Positions 1 to 5,949 of a stretch of DNA of 5,949 nucleotides are shown here, piece after piece. Each line of letters opens with the position of its first letter. Position 1 is the stretch's first letter. Origin of the DNA: an uncultured Clostridia bacterium (lineage in GTDB: Bacteria; Bacillota; Clostridia; Oscillospirales; Acutalibacteraceae); contig CALEIO010000106.1 of assembly GCA_937875885.1 (NCBI GenBank), forward strand, positions 1 through 5,949, written 5' to 3'. The notes beneath the pieces are model-generated. The model worked only from the letters and a program-made list of their open reading frames with translations. It was not told the DNA's origin and did not search any database. A program made the position numbers and the translations under genes.

Positions 1-1
1 C

Positions 2-193
2 TCCACTCAACGAACTGCTGCTCTGACCCAGCTGCTGGGAACCTACACCATTGACCAGTTTGTTAACTATTATGACAATGTACTGGAATTCTCCGAGACC
101 AACTATGAAGACAATCTGGTATCCTTGGGCAAACTGGATCTGGAGAGTCCCTCTTCCATCAATATCTATGCCTCTTCCTTTGAAAACAAGGAT
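2..193 (+). pseudogene. Fragment of FtsX/MacB-like ABC transporter permease (ectodomain), joined in frame to lysS
   Basis: This frame is open from base 2 with no start codon, so it enters the window from upstream. The translation includes [19 protein letters not shown] followed by [12 protein letters not shown]. That is the pattern I recognise from the large extracellular domain of clostridial FtsX/MacB-like ABC permeases (a 'Y..NL..LG..DL..PSSI.IY...F..K' segment). It does not resemble the N-terminal anticodon-binding region of LysRS that should stand here. In the permease family the text would continue with a helix of the type 'xIxxxIxxYN'; instead it switches to the LysRS segment VSIAGRI at base 194. 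Leucine codons in this stretch are seven CTG and one TTG, whereas the first eight leucines after the switch include no CTG. Only about 64 residues are present, with no membrane segment, so the fragment cannot function alone. The family call is from memory of the motif, not from a search. Confidence 0.65.
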
Positions 194-1942
194 GTCAGCA
201 TTGCAGGTCGTATCGTTGCAAGGCGTATTATGGGTAAAGCAAGTTTTGTTACCCTTCGCGATGGTGATGGCGATATTCAACTTTATGTTCGCCGTGATGA
301 TGTCGGCGAGGACACCTATGCCGCATTTAAAAAATGGGACATCGGTGATGTTGCAGAAGTTAAGGGCTTTGTGTTCAGAACACAGATGGGCGAAGTGAGC
401 ATTCACGCTACAGGTGTAACTCTTCTTGCAAAGTCTCTCAATCCTCTTCCTGAAAAATTCCACGGTCTTAAAGACCCCGACCTTCGTTACCGTCAGAGAT
501 ATGTTGATATGATTATGAATCCTGACGTAATGGATACATTCAAGAAGCGTACAAGAATTGTTTCAGAGATCAGAAGATATCTTGATTCCCTCAACTATTT
601 TGAGGTTGAAACTCCCGTTCTTTCTACAATCGCAGGCGGTGCTAATGCACGTCCTTTCATTACACACCACAATACTCTCAACCTGGATATGTACCTGAGA
701 ATTGCTACAGAGCTTTACCTCAAGAGACTTATCGTAGGCGGTATGGAGAGAGTTTACGAAATTGGCAGACTCTTCAGAAACGAGGGTATGGACGTTAAGC
801 ACAACCCCGAGTTCACCACAATCGAAATCTATGAAGCTTTCACAGACCTGAGAGGTATGATGGAGCGCACAGAGCAGATTGTTAACAGATGCTGTGTTTC
901 TGCAAACGGAACAGACCAGATTGAGTATCAGGGCGAGAAGATCGACCTTTCTGTACCTTTTGCAAGAATGACTATGATTGACGCTGTTAAGAAGTATGCA
1001 AACGTAGACTTCGGCGCATTTATGGGTGATACAGAGAAGGCAAAGGAAGTTGCAAAGGAACTTAACCTTGAGGTTAAGCCCACAGATACATGGGGCAACA
1101 TCCTTAACACAGCTTTCGAAGAGTATGTAGAAGAGCAGCTTGTTCAGCCTACATTTATCACAGATTATCCCGTTGAGGTATCTCCCCTTACAAAGCGTAT
1201 GGCTGATAATCCTCTTCTTGTTGATCGTTTTGAGCTGTTTGTAACACGTCGTGAACTTGCAAATGCTTACACAGAGCTTAATGATCCTATCGACCAGAGA
1301 AGCCGTTTTGAGCATCAGATGATGCTTCGTGAAGCAGGCGACGACGAAGCTAACGAGATTGATGAGGATTTCCTCACAGCTCTCTCTTACGGTATGCCTC
1401 CCACAGGCGGTATGGGTATGGGTATTGACAGACTTGTTATGCTTCTTACAGACTCTGCTTCTATCCGTGACGTTATCATTTTCCCCACAATGAAGCCTAT
1501 TGAGGAAGGCAAGCGTGCCACAAAGGCAGCTGTAGCTCCTGCAGAAGATGTAAAAGAGGAAGTTATCGATTTCTCAAAGGTGGAGATTGAGCCCCTCTTT
1601 GCAGATTGTGTAGATTTTGATACATTCTCAAAGTCTGACTTCAGAGCAGTTAAGGTTAAGGCTTGTGAAGCTGTTCCCAAGTCAAAGAAACTTCTTAAGT
1701 TTACTCTTGACGACGGTACAGAGAATGAGCGCACAATTCTCTCCGGTATTCATGCTTATTATGAGCCCGAAGAGCTTGTAGGCAAAACTCTTGTTGCTAT
1801 TACAAATCTGCCCCCCAGAGCTATGATGGGTATTGAGTCCAACGGTATGCTTCTCTCTGCTGTGCACACAGAAGAGGGCGAGGAGAAACTCAACCTCCTT
1901 ATGGTTTCCAACCGCATTCCCGCAGGCGCAAAACTTTATTAA
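182..1942 (+). CDS. lysS: Lysyl-tRNA synthetase (class II) with C-terminal tRNA-binding domain, 5' end replaced
   Basis: This cytosolic enzyme charges tRNA-Lys with lysine using ATP. Residues are numbered from the in-frame TTG at base 125. The end of the N-terminal OB fold is present ([18 protein letters not shown], 24-41). Class II motif 1 lies around EVETP (160-164). Motif 2 is FRNEG...HNPEF (217-230). Lysine-pocket residues matching E. coli LysRS are E234/Y236 and N380/Y382/E384, and motif 3 is GMGMGIDR (429-436). A linker (about 458-485) leads to a 115-residue Trbp111/MetRS-C-like tRNA-binding domain (about 491-605, with [26 protein letters not shown]). Roughly the first 65 residues of a normal LysRS are missing. 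Homology begins at about base 182-194, where the frame joins a permease-like fragment. The TTG at 125 lies in that foreign part and has no ribosome binding site, so I do not accept it as the start. The catalytic core and C-terminus are intact and end in TAA. Confidence 0.95.
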   Translation, partial: ENKDVSIAGRIVARRIMGKASFVTLRDGDGDIQLYVRRDDVGEDTYAAFKKWDIGDVAEVKGFVFRTQMGEVSIHATGVTLLAKSLNPLPEKFHGLKDPDLRYRQRYVDMIMNPDVMDTFKKRTRIVSEIRRYLDSLNYFEVETPVLSTIAGGANARPFITHHNTLNLDMYLRIATELYLKRLIVGGMERVYEIGRLFRNEGMDVKHNPEFTTIEIYEAFTDLRGMMERTEQIVNRCCVSANGTDQIEYQGEKIDLSVPFARMTMIDAVKKYANVDFGAFMGDTEKAKEVAKELNLEVKPTDTWGNILNTAFEEYVEEQLVQPTFITDYPVEVSPLTKRMADNPLLVDRFELFVTRRELANAYTELNDPIDQRSRFEHQMMLREAGDDEANEIDEDFLTALSYGMPPTGGMGMGIDRLVMLLTDSASIRDVIIFPTMKPIEEGKRATKAAVAPAEDVKEEVIDFSKVEIEPLFADCVDFDTFSKSDFRAVKVKACEAVPKSKKLLKFTLDDGTENERTILSGIHAYYEPEELVGKTLVAITNLPPRAMMGIESNGMLLSAVHTEEGEEKLNLLMVSNRIPAGAKLY

Positions 1943-1952
1943 TTTATGAATT

Positions 1953-1982
1953 AAGCCCGTACTTCGAAAGAGGTACGGGCTT
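1953..1982. terminator. Rho-independent terminator between convergent lysS and ycaO
   Basis: AAGCCCGTAC (1953-1962) pairs perfectly with GTACGGGCTT (1973-1982) around a 10-nt loop, and a T run (1981-1985) follows on the + strand. The hairpin starts 10 bp after the lysS stop. It also lies just beyond the ycaO stop on the opposite strand, where the downstream T tract is weaker (TTAATT), so it probably serves both genes but is strongest for lysS. Confidence 0.88.
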
Positions 1983-1988
1983 TTTGTA

Positions 1989-3800
1989 TCAGAATTTAAC
2001 AAAGTTTTCGGGATTCTGTCCGTCGGTGAATTTGCTGTAAACTTCACCTGCATTACGGATGAGTGTTCTGATGTAATCATAGTGGCAATTATTTTTGTAT
2101 CTGCAGTTGGTGCAGGTTTTGCCGTCGCACTCAAGAACGTATTCGTCAAAGGGGTTGCCATTTACAAGATTTCTTTCCAGCTGTTCAACATACTGTTTCT
2201 TATTGAATTTGTTGAGAATAGCAAACAGTTTGTCTTCATCAACACCTGAAGATTTAAGTGTAAGATACTGTCTTACACACAGGAAGTACGCCTTATCTTC
2301 GGGAGCGACTCTGATATGCTTTGTGAGTATATCAGCACACTGGATTGCTGTTTTGATGTCATTGGTCTTTACTGCAAAGTAGCCTGTTGTAGCATTCCAC
2401 AAGGTGATTGCACCTTCGTTGTCAATGGGCAGACCGGAGAGGAACTTGAAGTTGCGACGTCTGGAGATAATGCCTGAAATCATCTGATTGAACATTTTCA
2501 GAATTCCGATGTCTGCAACGTCGTGTTTTTTGGGATTGCGCAGGATACGACTTACGGTGTCTCCGAGAGCGTATTCCTGAACAGGCTCGGTAAGTTTCAT
2601 TCCTCGGGATTCAGAGAATCCGGGAACAATAACCTTGTAGCAGGGGAAGCCGAGGAAATTGTAGTTTCTGGCCAGAACAGGGCTGCCTGTCTGTCTGAAA
2701 ATCTCGAGAGTTTTCTTAAGCAGCTCTGAATTGCTCAGGTTGCTGTTGTCTTCAAATCTGGTTGCTTCTTTTGTGCAGGTGAGTTCCTCTGCAAAGAAGT
2801 CGGTAGAGAAGCTACCGTTTCCTGTTTCAAGCTGATTCAGCGTGTTTACGGATGTGCGCACACTGTTTGTGTCGTTGAGAATGGGTTTGTATTCGTCAAG
2901 TGCGATTGTGCTGATGTTACGGCTCTGGAAAGTTTCTGTGAGGCTTCGCTGAATTGCAATCTCAAGGATGGGGTCAGCAGCAAAGTTTACGTGGTAGCCG
3001 TGGGAATTCTTGTTGATGATTCGGGTGCATACAACAGGGAATCCGTTGCCGATGGAAGCGTCGAAAATGGATACATCCAGCTCTTCGCATTCTCTGAGCT
3101 TTTTGAGAATTTTTGAAACCGTGGGGAATGACTGCAGTACATCTTCAGAAATTCTGGGGAATGAATATCCGTTGGCAATTGCCTGGGTACTTGCTTTTCT
3201 CTCCATAATTTCAGCCAGAGCGTGTACAAGGGCTTCTTCTTTTGTGTTGCCTACACAGCAGCCGTTGGCAGAGTACATATGCTCGATGAAGCCAGCCGGC
3301 AGATATACATACTTGTCCTCAAAAAGACTGTAGAAAGGAATGCATAGAATGTTGCCGTCGTCTGTGTGAGCGTACATTGCACACTGGTTTGCCAGTTCTT
3401 CTCTGGTAAGGCCCGGGTAGCTTTTTAAGAGATAATCAAACCATTCTGCATTATCGATAAGCTCCTGCTTTGTAAAATACTTTCCGTCGGGAGCAAAACA
3501 CTGCAGATTTACCTCGGGGTCATTTTCGAAGGACTGGAATTTGTAGAAAAACAATCCGCTCTGAAGTCTTTCGATGAATTCACCATAGGCGCTGGCACGT
3601 GCAAATTCTTTTGTTACACCTTTGCCGTTTGAGTGAGGAAGACCTGTGCCTGCCTTAATGATAAGGCTGTGGCAGTTGTCTATTCCTGAATCGTTCCATT
3701 TTTCAGTGATTTCTACGTTGATGGATTTGAGAAGCTCTATAATTCTTTCAACTGTCGCCTGTGGAGAGGCGTCTTTGAATTTTTCGTCTATATACTGCAT
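1989..3800 (-). CDS. ycaO: YcaO-family ATP-dependent amide-activating protein (E. coli YcaO-like)
   Basis: The 603-aa cytosolic protein is close in length and layout to E. coli YcaO (about 586 aa). YcaO enzymes use ATP to activate backbone amides for azoline, thioamide or amidine formation; E. coli YcaO is a helper for RimO-dependent beta-methylthiolation of ribosomal protein S12. ATP/Mg-binding motifs are visible: SNGKG (57-61), GEFIER (73-78), GNTKEEA with H193 and AEIMER (184-201), and R285 in QRSLTETFQSR (284-294). The C-terminal part (about 430-550) is helical and TPR-like as in E. coli YcaO. It ends without the PxPxP tail typical of azoline-forming cyclodehydratases. An added feature is a cysteine cluster C558-x4-C563-x2-C566-x5-C572 that could bind a metal. 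The ATG start is supported by the SD-like AAGGGA (3806-3811), 6 nt upstream, and by its own promoter. The gene lies 68 bp downstream of the cysteine desulfidase gene on the same strand. No TfuA, E1-like partner or precursor peptide is in the window, so the substrate is unknown. Confidence 0.88.
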   Translation of the reverse strand: MQYIDEKFKDASPQATVERIIELLKSINVEITEKWNDSGIDNCHSLIIKAGTGLPHSNGKGVTKEFARASAYGEFIERLQSGLFFYKFQSFENDPEVNLQCFAPDGKYFTKQELIDNAEWFDYLLKSYPGLTREELANQCAMYAHTDDGNILCIPFYSLFEDKYVYLPAGFIEHMYSANGCCVGNTKEEALVHALAEIMERKASTQAIANGYSFPRISEDVLQSFPTVSKILKKLRECEELDVSIFDASIGNGFPVVCTRIINKNSHGYHVNFAADPILEIAIQRSLTETFQSRNISTIALDEYKPILNDTNSVRTSVNTLNQLETGNGSFSTDFFAEELTCTKEATRFEDNSNLSNSELLKKTLEIFRQTGSPVLARNYNFLGFPCYKVIVPGFSESRGMKLTEPVQEYALGDTVSRILRNPKKHDVADIGILKMFNQMISGIISRRRNFKFLSGLPIDNEGAITLWNATTGYFAVKTNDIKTAIQCADILTKHIRVAPEDKAYFLCVRQYLTLKSSGVDEDKLFAILNKFNKKQYVEQLERNLVNGNPFDEYVLECDGKTCTNCRYKNNCHYDYIRTLIRNAGEVYSKFTDGQNPENFVKF

Positions 3801-3833
3801 ATTGTTCCCTTCTTTCAGAGAAATAATATTAAA

Positions 3834-3862
3834 ATTATAACATATCGGATTTTTTACGTCAA
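3834..3862 (-). promoter_or_regulatory. Sigma-A promoter of the ycaO gene
   Basis: Read on the minus strand, the -35 is TTGACG (3862-3857), the spacer is exactly 17 nt, and the -10 is TATAAT (3839-3834) preceded by TG (extended -10, TGTTATAAT). Transcription should start near 3827, giving a leader of about 27 nt that contains the ribosome binding site. The -35 begins just 7 bp after the stop codon of the upstream desulfidase gene, and no terminator separates the two genes, so read-through can add to this promoter. Confidence 0.85.
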
Positions 3863-3868
3863 TGAGTG

Positions 3869-5140
3869 TCAGTTGCTTTCCAGCATTATACGGATAATCT
3901 CCTTGTCTGTGCCCGACATTCCGTTTCGTGCAAGACAGCCTATATTGCGGATGGTGTTTTCTACACCCTTGGCAACAAGACCTTCTCCCGAATAAAACTG
4001 ATTTCCGTTTTTGTACATTGTCAGACCCAGAAGACCTGCATCCACAGCAGATGCAATCTTTGCTGCACAGCTTGCTTTTGCTCCGTCACAGATGATGCCA
4101 GAATCCATTGCAAGGGCATTTACAACTGTGTGGGCTATGGTATCGTATCTGCCCCCTTCAAGGTATGCAACACCTGCTGCAGCACCGCAAGCAGCACTTA
4201 CAACTCCGCAGTAGGCAGAGAGTCTGCCGATGCCTGCTTTAAGGTGAATTGTCACAAGGTTTGAAACACAGAGTGCACGCAGCAGAGTTTCTTTGTCGGC
4301 TTTGATTTCGTTGGCGTAAACAATAACAGGGACGCTTGTGGTAATGCCCTGGTTGCCTGAGCCCGAACAGATTATAACGGGCATTTCGCAGCCATTCATT
4401 CGGGCATCGGAGCCTGCAGCGGCATAAGCGCGCATTTTCTGGTGAATGTCTTTGCTGTTTTGTGAGAGAAGTGTGCTGCCTATGTTTGCGCCGTAAGAGT
4501 TTTTAAGACCTTCTTCGGCTATTGCCATATTGTATTCAATCTGCTTTTCCAAGGGAGCGATTACTGTGGAAAGGTCAACCTTGTCGGCAAATTCGATGAT
4601 GTTTTCTATGCTGAGAATGCTGTGGTCTGTAAGACCGTTTGTCTGTGGGATAACCTCTTTTTCAAAAAGTGTATTGTCGTCTTTCTTAAGGCATACTATA
4701 TTTGTGTGGTGCTCTGTGATTCGTACGAATGATGAGCTTTCACCTTTTTTGAGGGTTATCATTATGTCGAAAATATGGGGAGTGTCTGCAAAGTGGACGG
4801 ATACAGGGGTAGTTTCCAGAAAACTTCGTGTGTCGGAAATCTGCTCTTCGGTAATATGTGAGAGCACCTCAAGCTCCAGCTCTGCATTGCCTGCAATAAT
4901 GCCTATTGCAGCAGCGGCGGGAATACCGCGGAGACCGCCTGTGTGAGGCACAACTACACTTTTAACATTTTTGAGGATGTTGCCGCTGACCTCGACTGTG
5001 ACAGAGTCGGGGATTATTCCCAGAATCTCGCGGGCTTTTGCGGCGGCATATGCAATGGCAATAGGCTCTGTGCAGCCCATTGCAGGCACAAGCTCTTCTT
5101 TGAGAATATCAGCATAAGATGTGAAGCATAGTTTACTCAT
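3869..5140 (-). CDS. cyuA: L-cysteine desulfidase / UPF0597 (serine dehydratase alpha-like) family protein
   Basis: The 423-aa cytosolic protein belongs to the family of E. coli CyuA (YhaM) and archaeal L-cysteine desulfidase. These are [4Fe-4S] enzymes that convert L-cysteine to sulfide, ammonia and pyruvate without PLP. The start carries the family hallmark PAMGCTEPIAIAYAAA (19-34) with C23, the residue expected to act at the active site. Candidate cluster ligands are C311 (SAYCGVVSAACG), C351 (SGIICDGAK) and C358. The glycine-rich ICSGSGNQG (257-265) and HTGGLRGIPAAAAIG (66-80) are also typical. Length matches the family (about 400-440). The ATG follows a strong SD, AAGGGAGGT (5157-5149). 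The gene is divergent from cysK and precedes ycaO. Databases often name this family 'serine dehydratase subunit alpha family protein'; a role on serine or another thiol amino acid cannot be excluded from sequence alone. Confidence 0.88.
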   Translation of the reverse strand: MSKLCFTSYADILKEELVPAMGCTEPIAIAYAAAKAREILGIIPDSVTVEVSGNILKNVKSVVVPHTGGLRGIPAAAAIGIIAGNAELELEVLSHITEEQISDTRSFLETTPVSVHFADTPHIFDIMITLKKGESSSFVRITEHHTNIVCLKKDDNTLFEKEVIPQTNGLTDHSILSIENIIEFADKVDLSTVIAPLEKQIEYNMAIAEEGLKNSYGANIGSTLLSQNSKDIHQKMRAYAAAGSDARMNGCEMPVIICSGSGNQGITTSVPVIVYANEIKADKETLLRALCVSNLVTIHLKAGIGRLSAYCGVVSAACGAAAGVAYLEGGRYDTIAHTVVNALAMDSGIICDGAKASCAAKIASAVDAGLLGLTMYKNGNQFYSGEGLVAKGVENTIRNIGCLARNGMSGTDKEIIRIMLESN

Positions 5141-5147
5141 AGAGTAA
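5133..5147. repeat. Inverted repeat over the cyuA-like start codon
   Basis: TTACTC (5133-5138) and GAGTAA (5142-5147) form a perfect 6-bp inverted repeat with a 3-base centre. In the minus-strand mRNA the AUG sits at the loop/3' arm boundary, and the SD lies directly 5' of the stem. It could damp translation initiation. The 3' arm is simply the common N-terminal codons for Met-Ser-Lys, so chance is a fair alternative. Confidence 0.3.
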
Positions 5148-5170
5148 GACCTCCCTTACAATATAAATTC

Positions 5171-5179
5171 ATTATAACA
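5171..5179 (-). promoter_or_regulatory. Extended -10 promoter of the cyuA-like gene
   Basis: On the minus strand TGTTATAAT (5179-5171) is a perfect extended -10. At the 17-bp position the -35 is only TACAAC (5199-5194), far from TTGACA. Such a promoter can work through the extended -10 alone or with an activator. The start would be near 5164, leaving a leader of about 24 nt that includes the SD. Confidence 0.65.
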
Positions 5180-5193
5180 TAAGGAGTCGCAAA

Positions 5194-5225
5194 GTTGTAG
5201 TAGTTATTTGTAAATAATGGTTGTA
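5194..5225. promoter_or_regulatory. Candidate operator: AT-rich palindrome flanked by direct repeats
   Basis: TTATTT (5204-5209) and AAATAA (5212-5217) make a perfect 6-bp inverted repeat around GT. It is bracketed by two copies of GTTGTA (5194-5199 and 5220-5225). The element lies between the two divergent promoters and overlaps the weak -35 region of the cyuA-like gene. This is where a shared regulator, for example a cysteine-responsive Rrf2-type repressor, could act. I do not recognise a published consensus in it, and AT-rich palindromes arise by chance. Confidence 0.35.
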
Positions 5226-5237
5226 AGTACAGATTTC

Positions 5238-5266
5238 TTGACGGCTTTATTTATGAATGATATAAT
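5238..5266 (+). promoter_or_regulatory. Sigma-A promoter of cysK
   Basis: TTGACG (5238-5243), a 17-nt spacer and TATAAT (5261-5266), with TG one base before the -10 (TGATATAAT). The expected start is near 5273, about 28 nt before the GTG start codon. The leader is too short for a T-box or SAM riboswitch. Confidence 0.85.
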
Positions 5267-5300
5267 TTTCTTATAAATTTCGGAATAAGGTTGTGGTCTT

Positions 5301-5949
5301 GTGAAGATTTACAATGGAATAGAAGAGCTGATTGGCTCAACACCTTTGGTTATGCTTAATAATTTTGCCAAGGATAAAGACCTTAAGGCACAGGTGTGCG
5401 CAAAGCTTGAATATTTTAACCCTGCAGGCAGTGTGAAGGACAGAGCAGCGGCATATATGATTAAGGATGCAGAAGAAAAAGGTCTGCTTAAAGAGGGGGC
5501 TGTAATTATTGAGCCTACATCCGGCAATACAGGCATCGGTCTTGCGGCTGTGGCTGCTTCAAAGGGCTACAGGGTTATACTCACTATGCCCGAAACAATG
5601 AGCCTTGAGCGCAGAAATCTGCTGAAAGCATACGGAGCAGAGATTGTGCTTACCGAAGGTGGACAGGGAATGAAAGCGGCTATTGCAAAGGCGGAAGAGT
5701 TGCTTTCTGAAACCGACAACAGCTTTATGCCCGGCCAGTTTACAAATCAGGCAAACGTACAGGCACATTATGAAACCACAGGTCCCGAAATCTGGAAAGA
5801 TACAGAGGGTAAGGTTGATATATTTGTAGCAGGAGTGGGCACAGGCGGCACTCTGACAGGTACTGCAAAGTACCTCAAGGAGAAGAAGCCCGACGTTAAG
5901 GTTGTGGCTGTGGAACCAGCAAAATCCCCCATGCTTTCAAAAGGGGTGG
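5301..5949 (+). CDS. cysK: Cysteine synthase (O-acetylserine sulfhydrylase), 3' truncated by window end
   Basis: This PLP enzyme joins O-acetyl-L-serine and sulfide to give L-cysteine and acetate in the cytosol. 216 codons are present of about 305-310 expected. The N-terminus reads (M)[16 protein letters not shown], the classical CysK opening, which fixes the GTG at 5301 as the start. An in-frame TAA at 5286 and the lack of any ATG or TTG between exclude an earlier one. The PLP lysine is K46 in [11 protein letters not shown], the substrate loop is PTSGNTG (72-78), GQFTNQAN (145-152) is present, and the phosphate loop is [10 protein letters not shown] (178-187). The last visible residues, [12 protein letters not shown], precede the GPHKIQGIG segment expected outside the window. 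The Shine-Dalgarno is weak (AAGG, 5287-5290, 10 nt from GTG). The gene is divergent from the cysteine desulfidase gene. Cystathionine beta-synthase-like proteins share the fold, but the motifs and length pattern favour CysK. Confidence 0.95.
   Translation, partial: MKIYNGIEELIGSTPLVMLNNFAKDKDLKAQVCAKLEYFNPAGSVKDRAAAYMIKDAEEKGLLKEGAVIIEPTSGNTGIGLAAVAASKGYRVILTMPETMSLERRNLLKAYGAEIVLTEGGQGMKAAIAKAEELLSETDNSFMPGQFTNQANVQAHYETTGPEIWKDTEGKVDIFVAGVGTGGTLTGTAKYLKEKKPDVKVVAVEPAKSPMLSKGV

Noticed and set aside
125..127. TTG as the start codon of the long + strand frame
   Set aside because: No Shine-Dalgarno precedes it, the frame is open further upstream to base 2, and the first 20 or so residues after it belong to the permease-like segment, not to LysRS.
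563..1315. 250-aa open frame on the minus strand inside lysS
   Set aside because: It lies wholly antisense to the conserved LysRS catalytic core, has no recognisable domain and is cysteine-rich in an implausible way; a shadow of lysS codon bias.
1682..2161. 159-aa minus-strand frame across the lysS end and terminator
   Set aside because: It overlaps the conserved tRNA-binding domain, the terminator and the ycaO 3' end in other frames, with no family resemblance.
3866..4264. 132-aa cysteine-rich + strand open frame
   Set aside because: Antisense to the conserved C-terminal cysteine ligand region of the desulfidase gene; its composition mirrors the codons on the other strand, and no ribosome binding site or promoter is seen.
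1943..5300. RiPP (azole/thioamide peptide) cluster around ycaO
   Set aside because: The gaps of 46, 68 and 160 bp are filled by the terminator and promoters and show no precursor peptide; there is no dehydrogenase, E1-like or TfuA gene in the window. The YcaO itself resembles the stand-alone E. coli type.
5273..5300. T-box or SAM riboswitch upstream of cysK
   Set aside because: Clostridial cysK genes can have such leaders, but here the promoter leaves only about 28 nt before the start codon.

Overview
The window looks like a chromosomal (probably metagenome-derived) segment from a low-to-mid-GC anaerobic Firmicute, most likely a gut clostridium of the Ruminococcaceae/Oscillospiraceae type. 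The evidence is the style of the proteins (clostridial-type LysRS carrying an extra C-terminal tRNA-binding domain, oxygen-sensitive Fe-S cysteine desulfidase, clostridial YcaO), mixed AGA/CGT arginine codons, strong AGGAGG-like ribosome binding sites, and near-consensus sigma-A promoters. The taxon is inferred from these features and not proven.

Layout. Bases 2-193 encode a fragment that resembles the extracellular part of an FtsX/MacB-like ABC transporter permease. It runs in frame, without a stop, into lysS (182-1942, +), which lacks its native N-terminal part. The join falls in a short stretch (about 182-193) that fits both families, and leucine codon choice changes abruptly there. This is a chimeric junction: most likely an assembly error, less likely a real recombination. 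lysS ends at a 10-bp-stem terminator (1953-1982) in a 46-bp convergent gap. Opposite it lies a 603-aa YcaO-family protein (1989-3800, -) with its own near-perfect promoter. Upstream of that on the same strand is a 423-aa L-cysteine desulfidase / UPF0597-family protein (3869-5140, -). A 160-bp divergent intergenic region with two opposing promoters and an AT-rich palindrome separates it from cysK (5301 to the window end, +, 3' truncated).

How the genes fit together. cysK makes cysteine from O-acetylserine and sulfide. The divergent cyuA-like gene breaks cysteine down to sulfide, pyruvate and ammonia. The next gene encodes a YcaO ATP-grasp-like enzyme; relatives activate backbone amides for attack by sulfide or by Cys/Ser/Thr side chains, and E. 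coli YcaO assists beta-methylthiolation of ribosomal protein S12. The right two-thirds of the window is therefore a compact sulfur/cysteine neighbourhood. A sulfide relay from the desulfidase to YcaO is a testable inference, not something the sequence shows. No mobile element, CRISPR array, tRNA or rRNA is visible, and the intergenic gaps (46, 68 and 160 bp) leave no clear room for a RiPP precursor gene.
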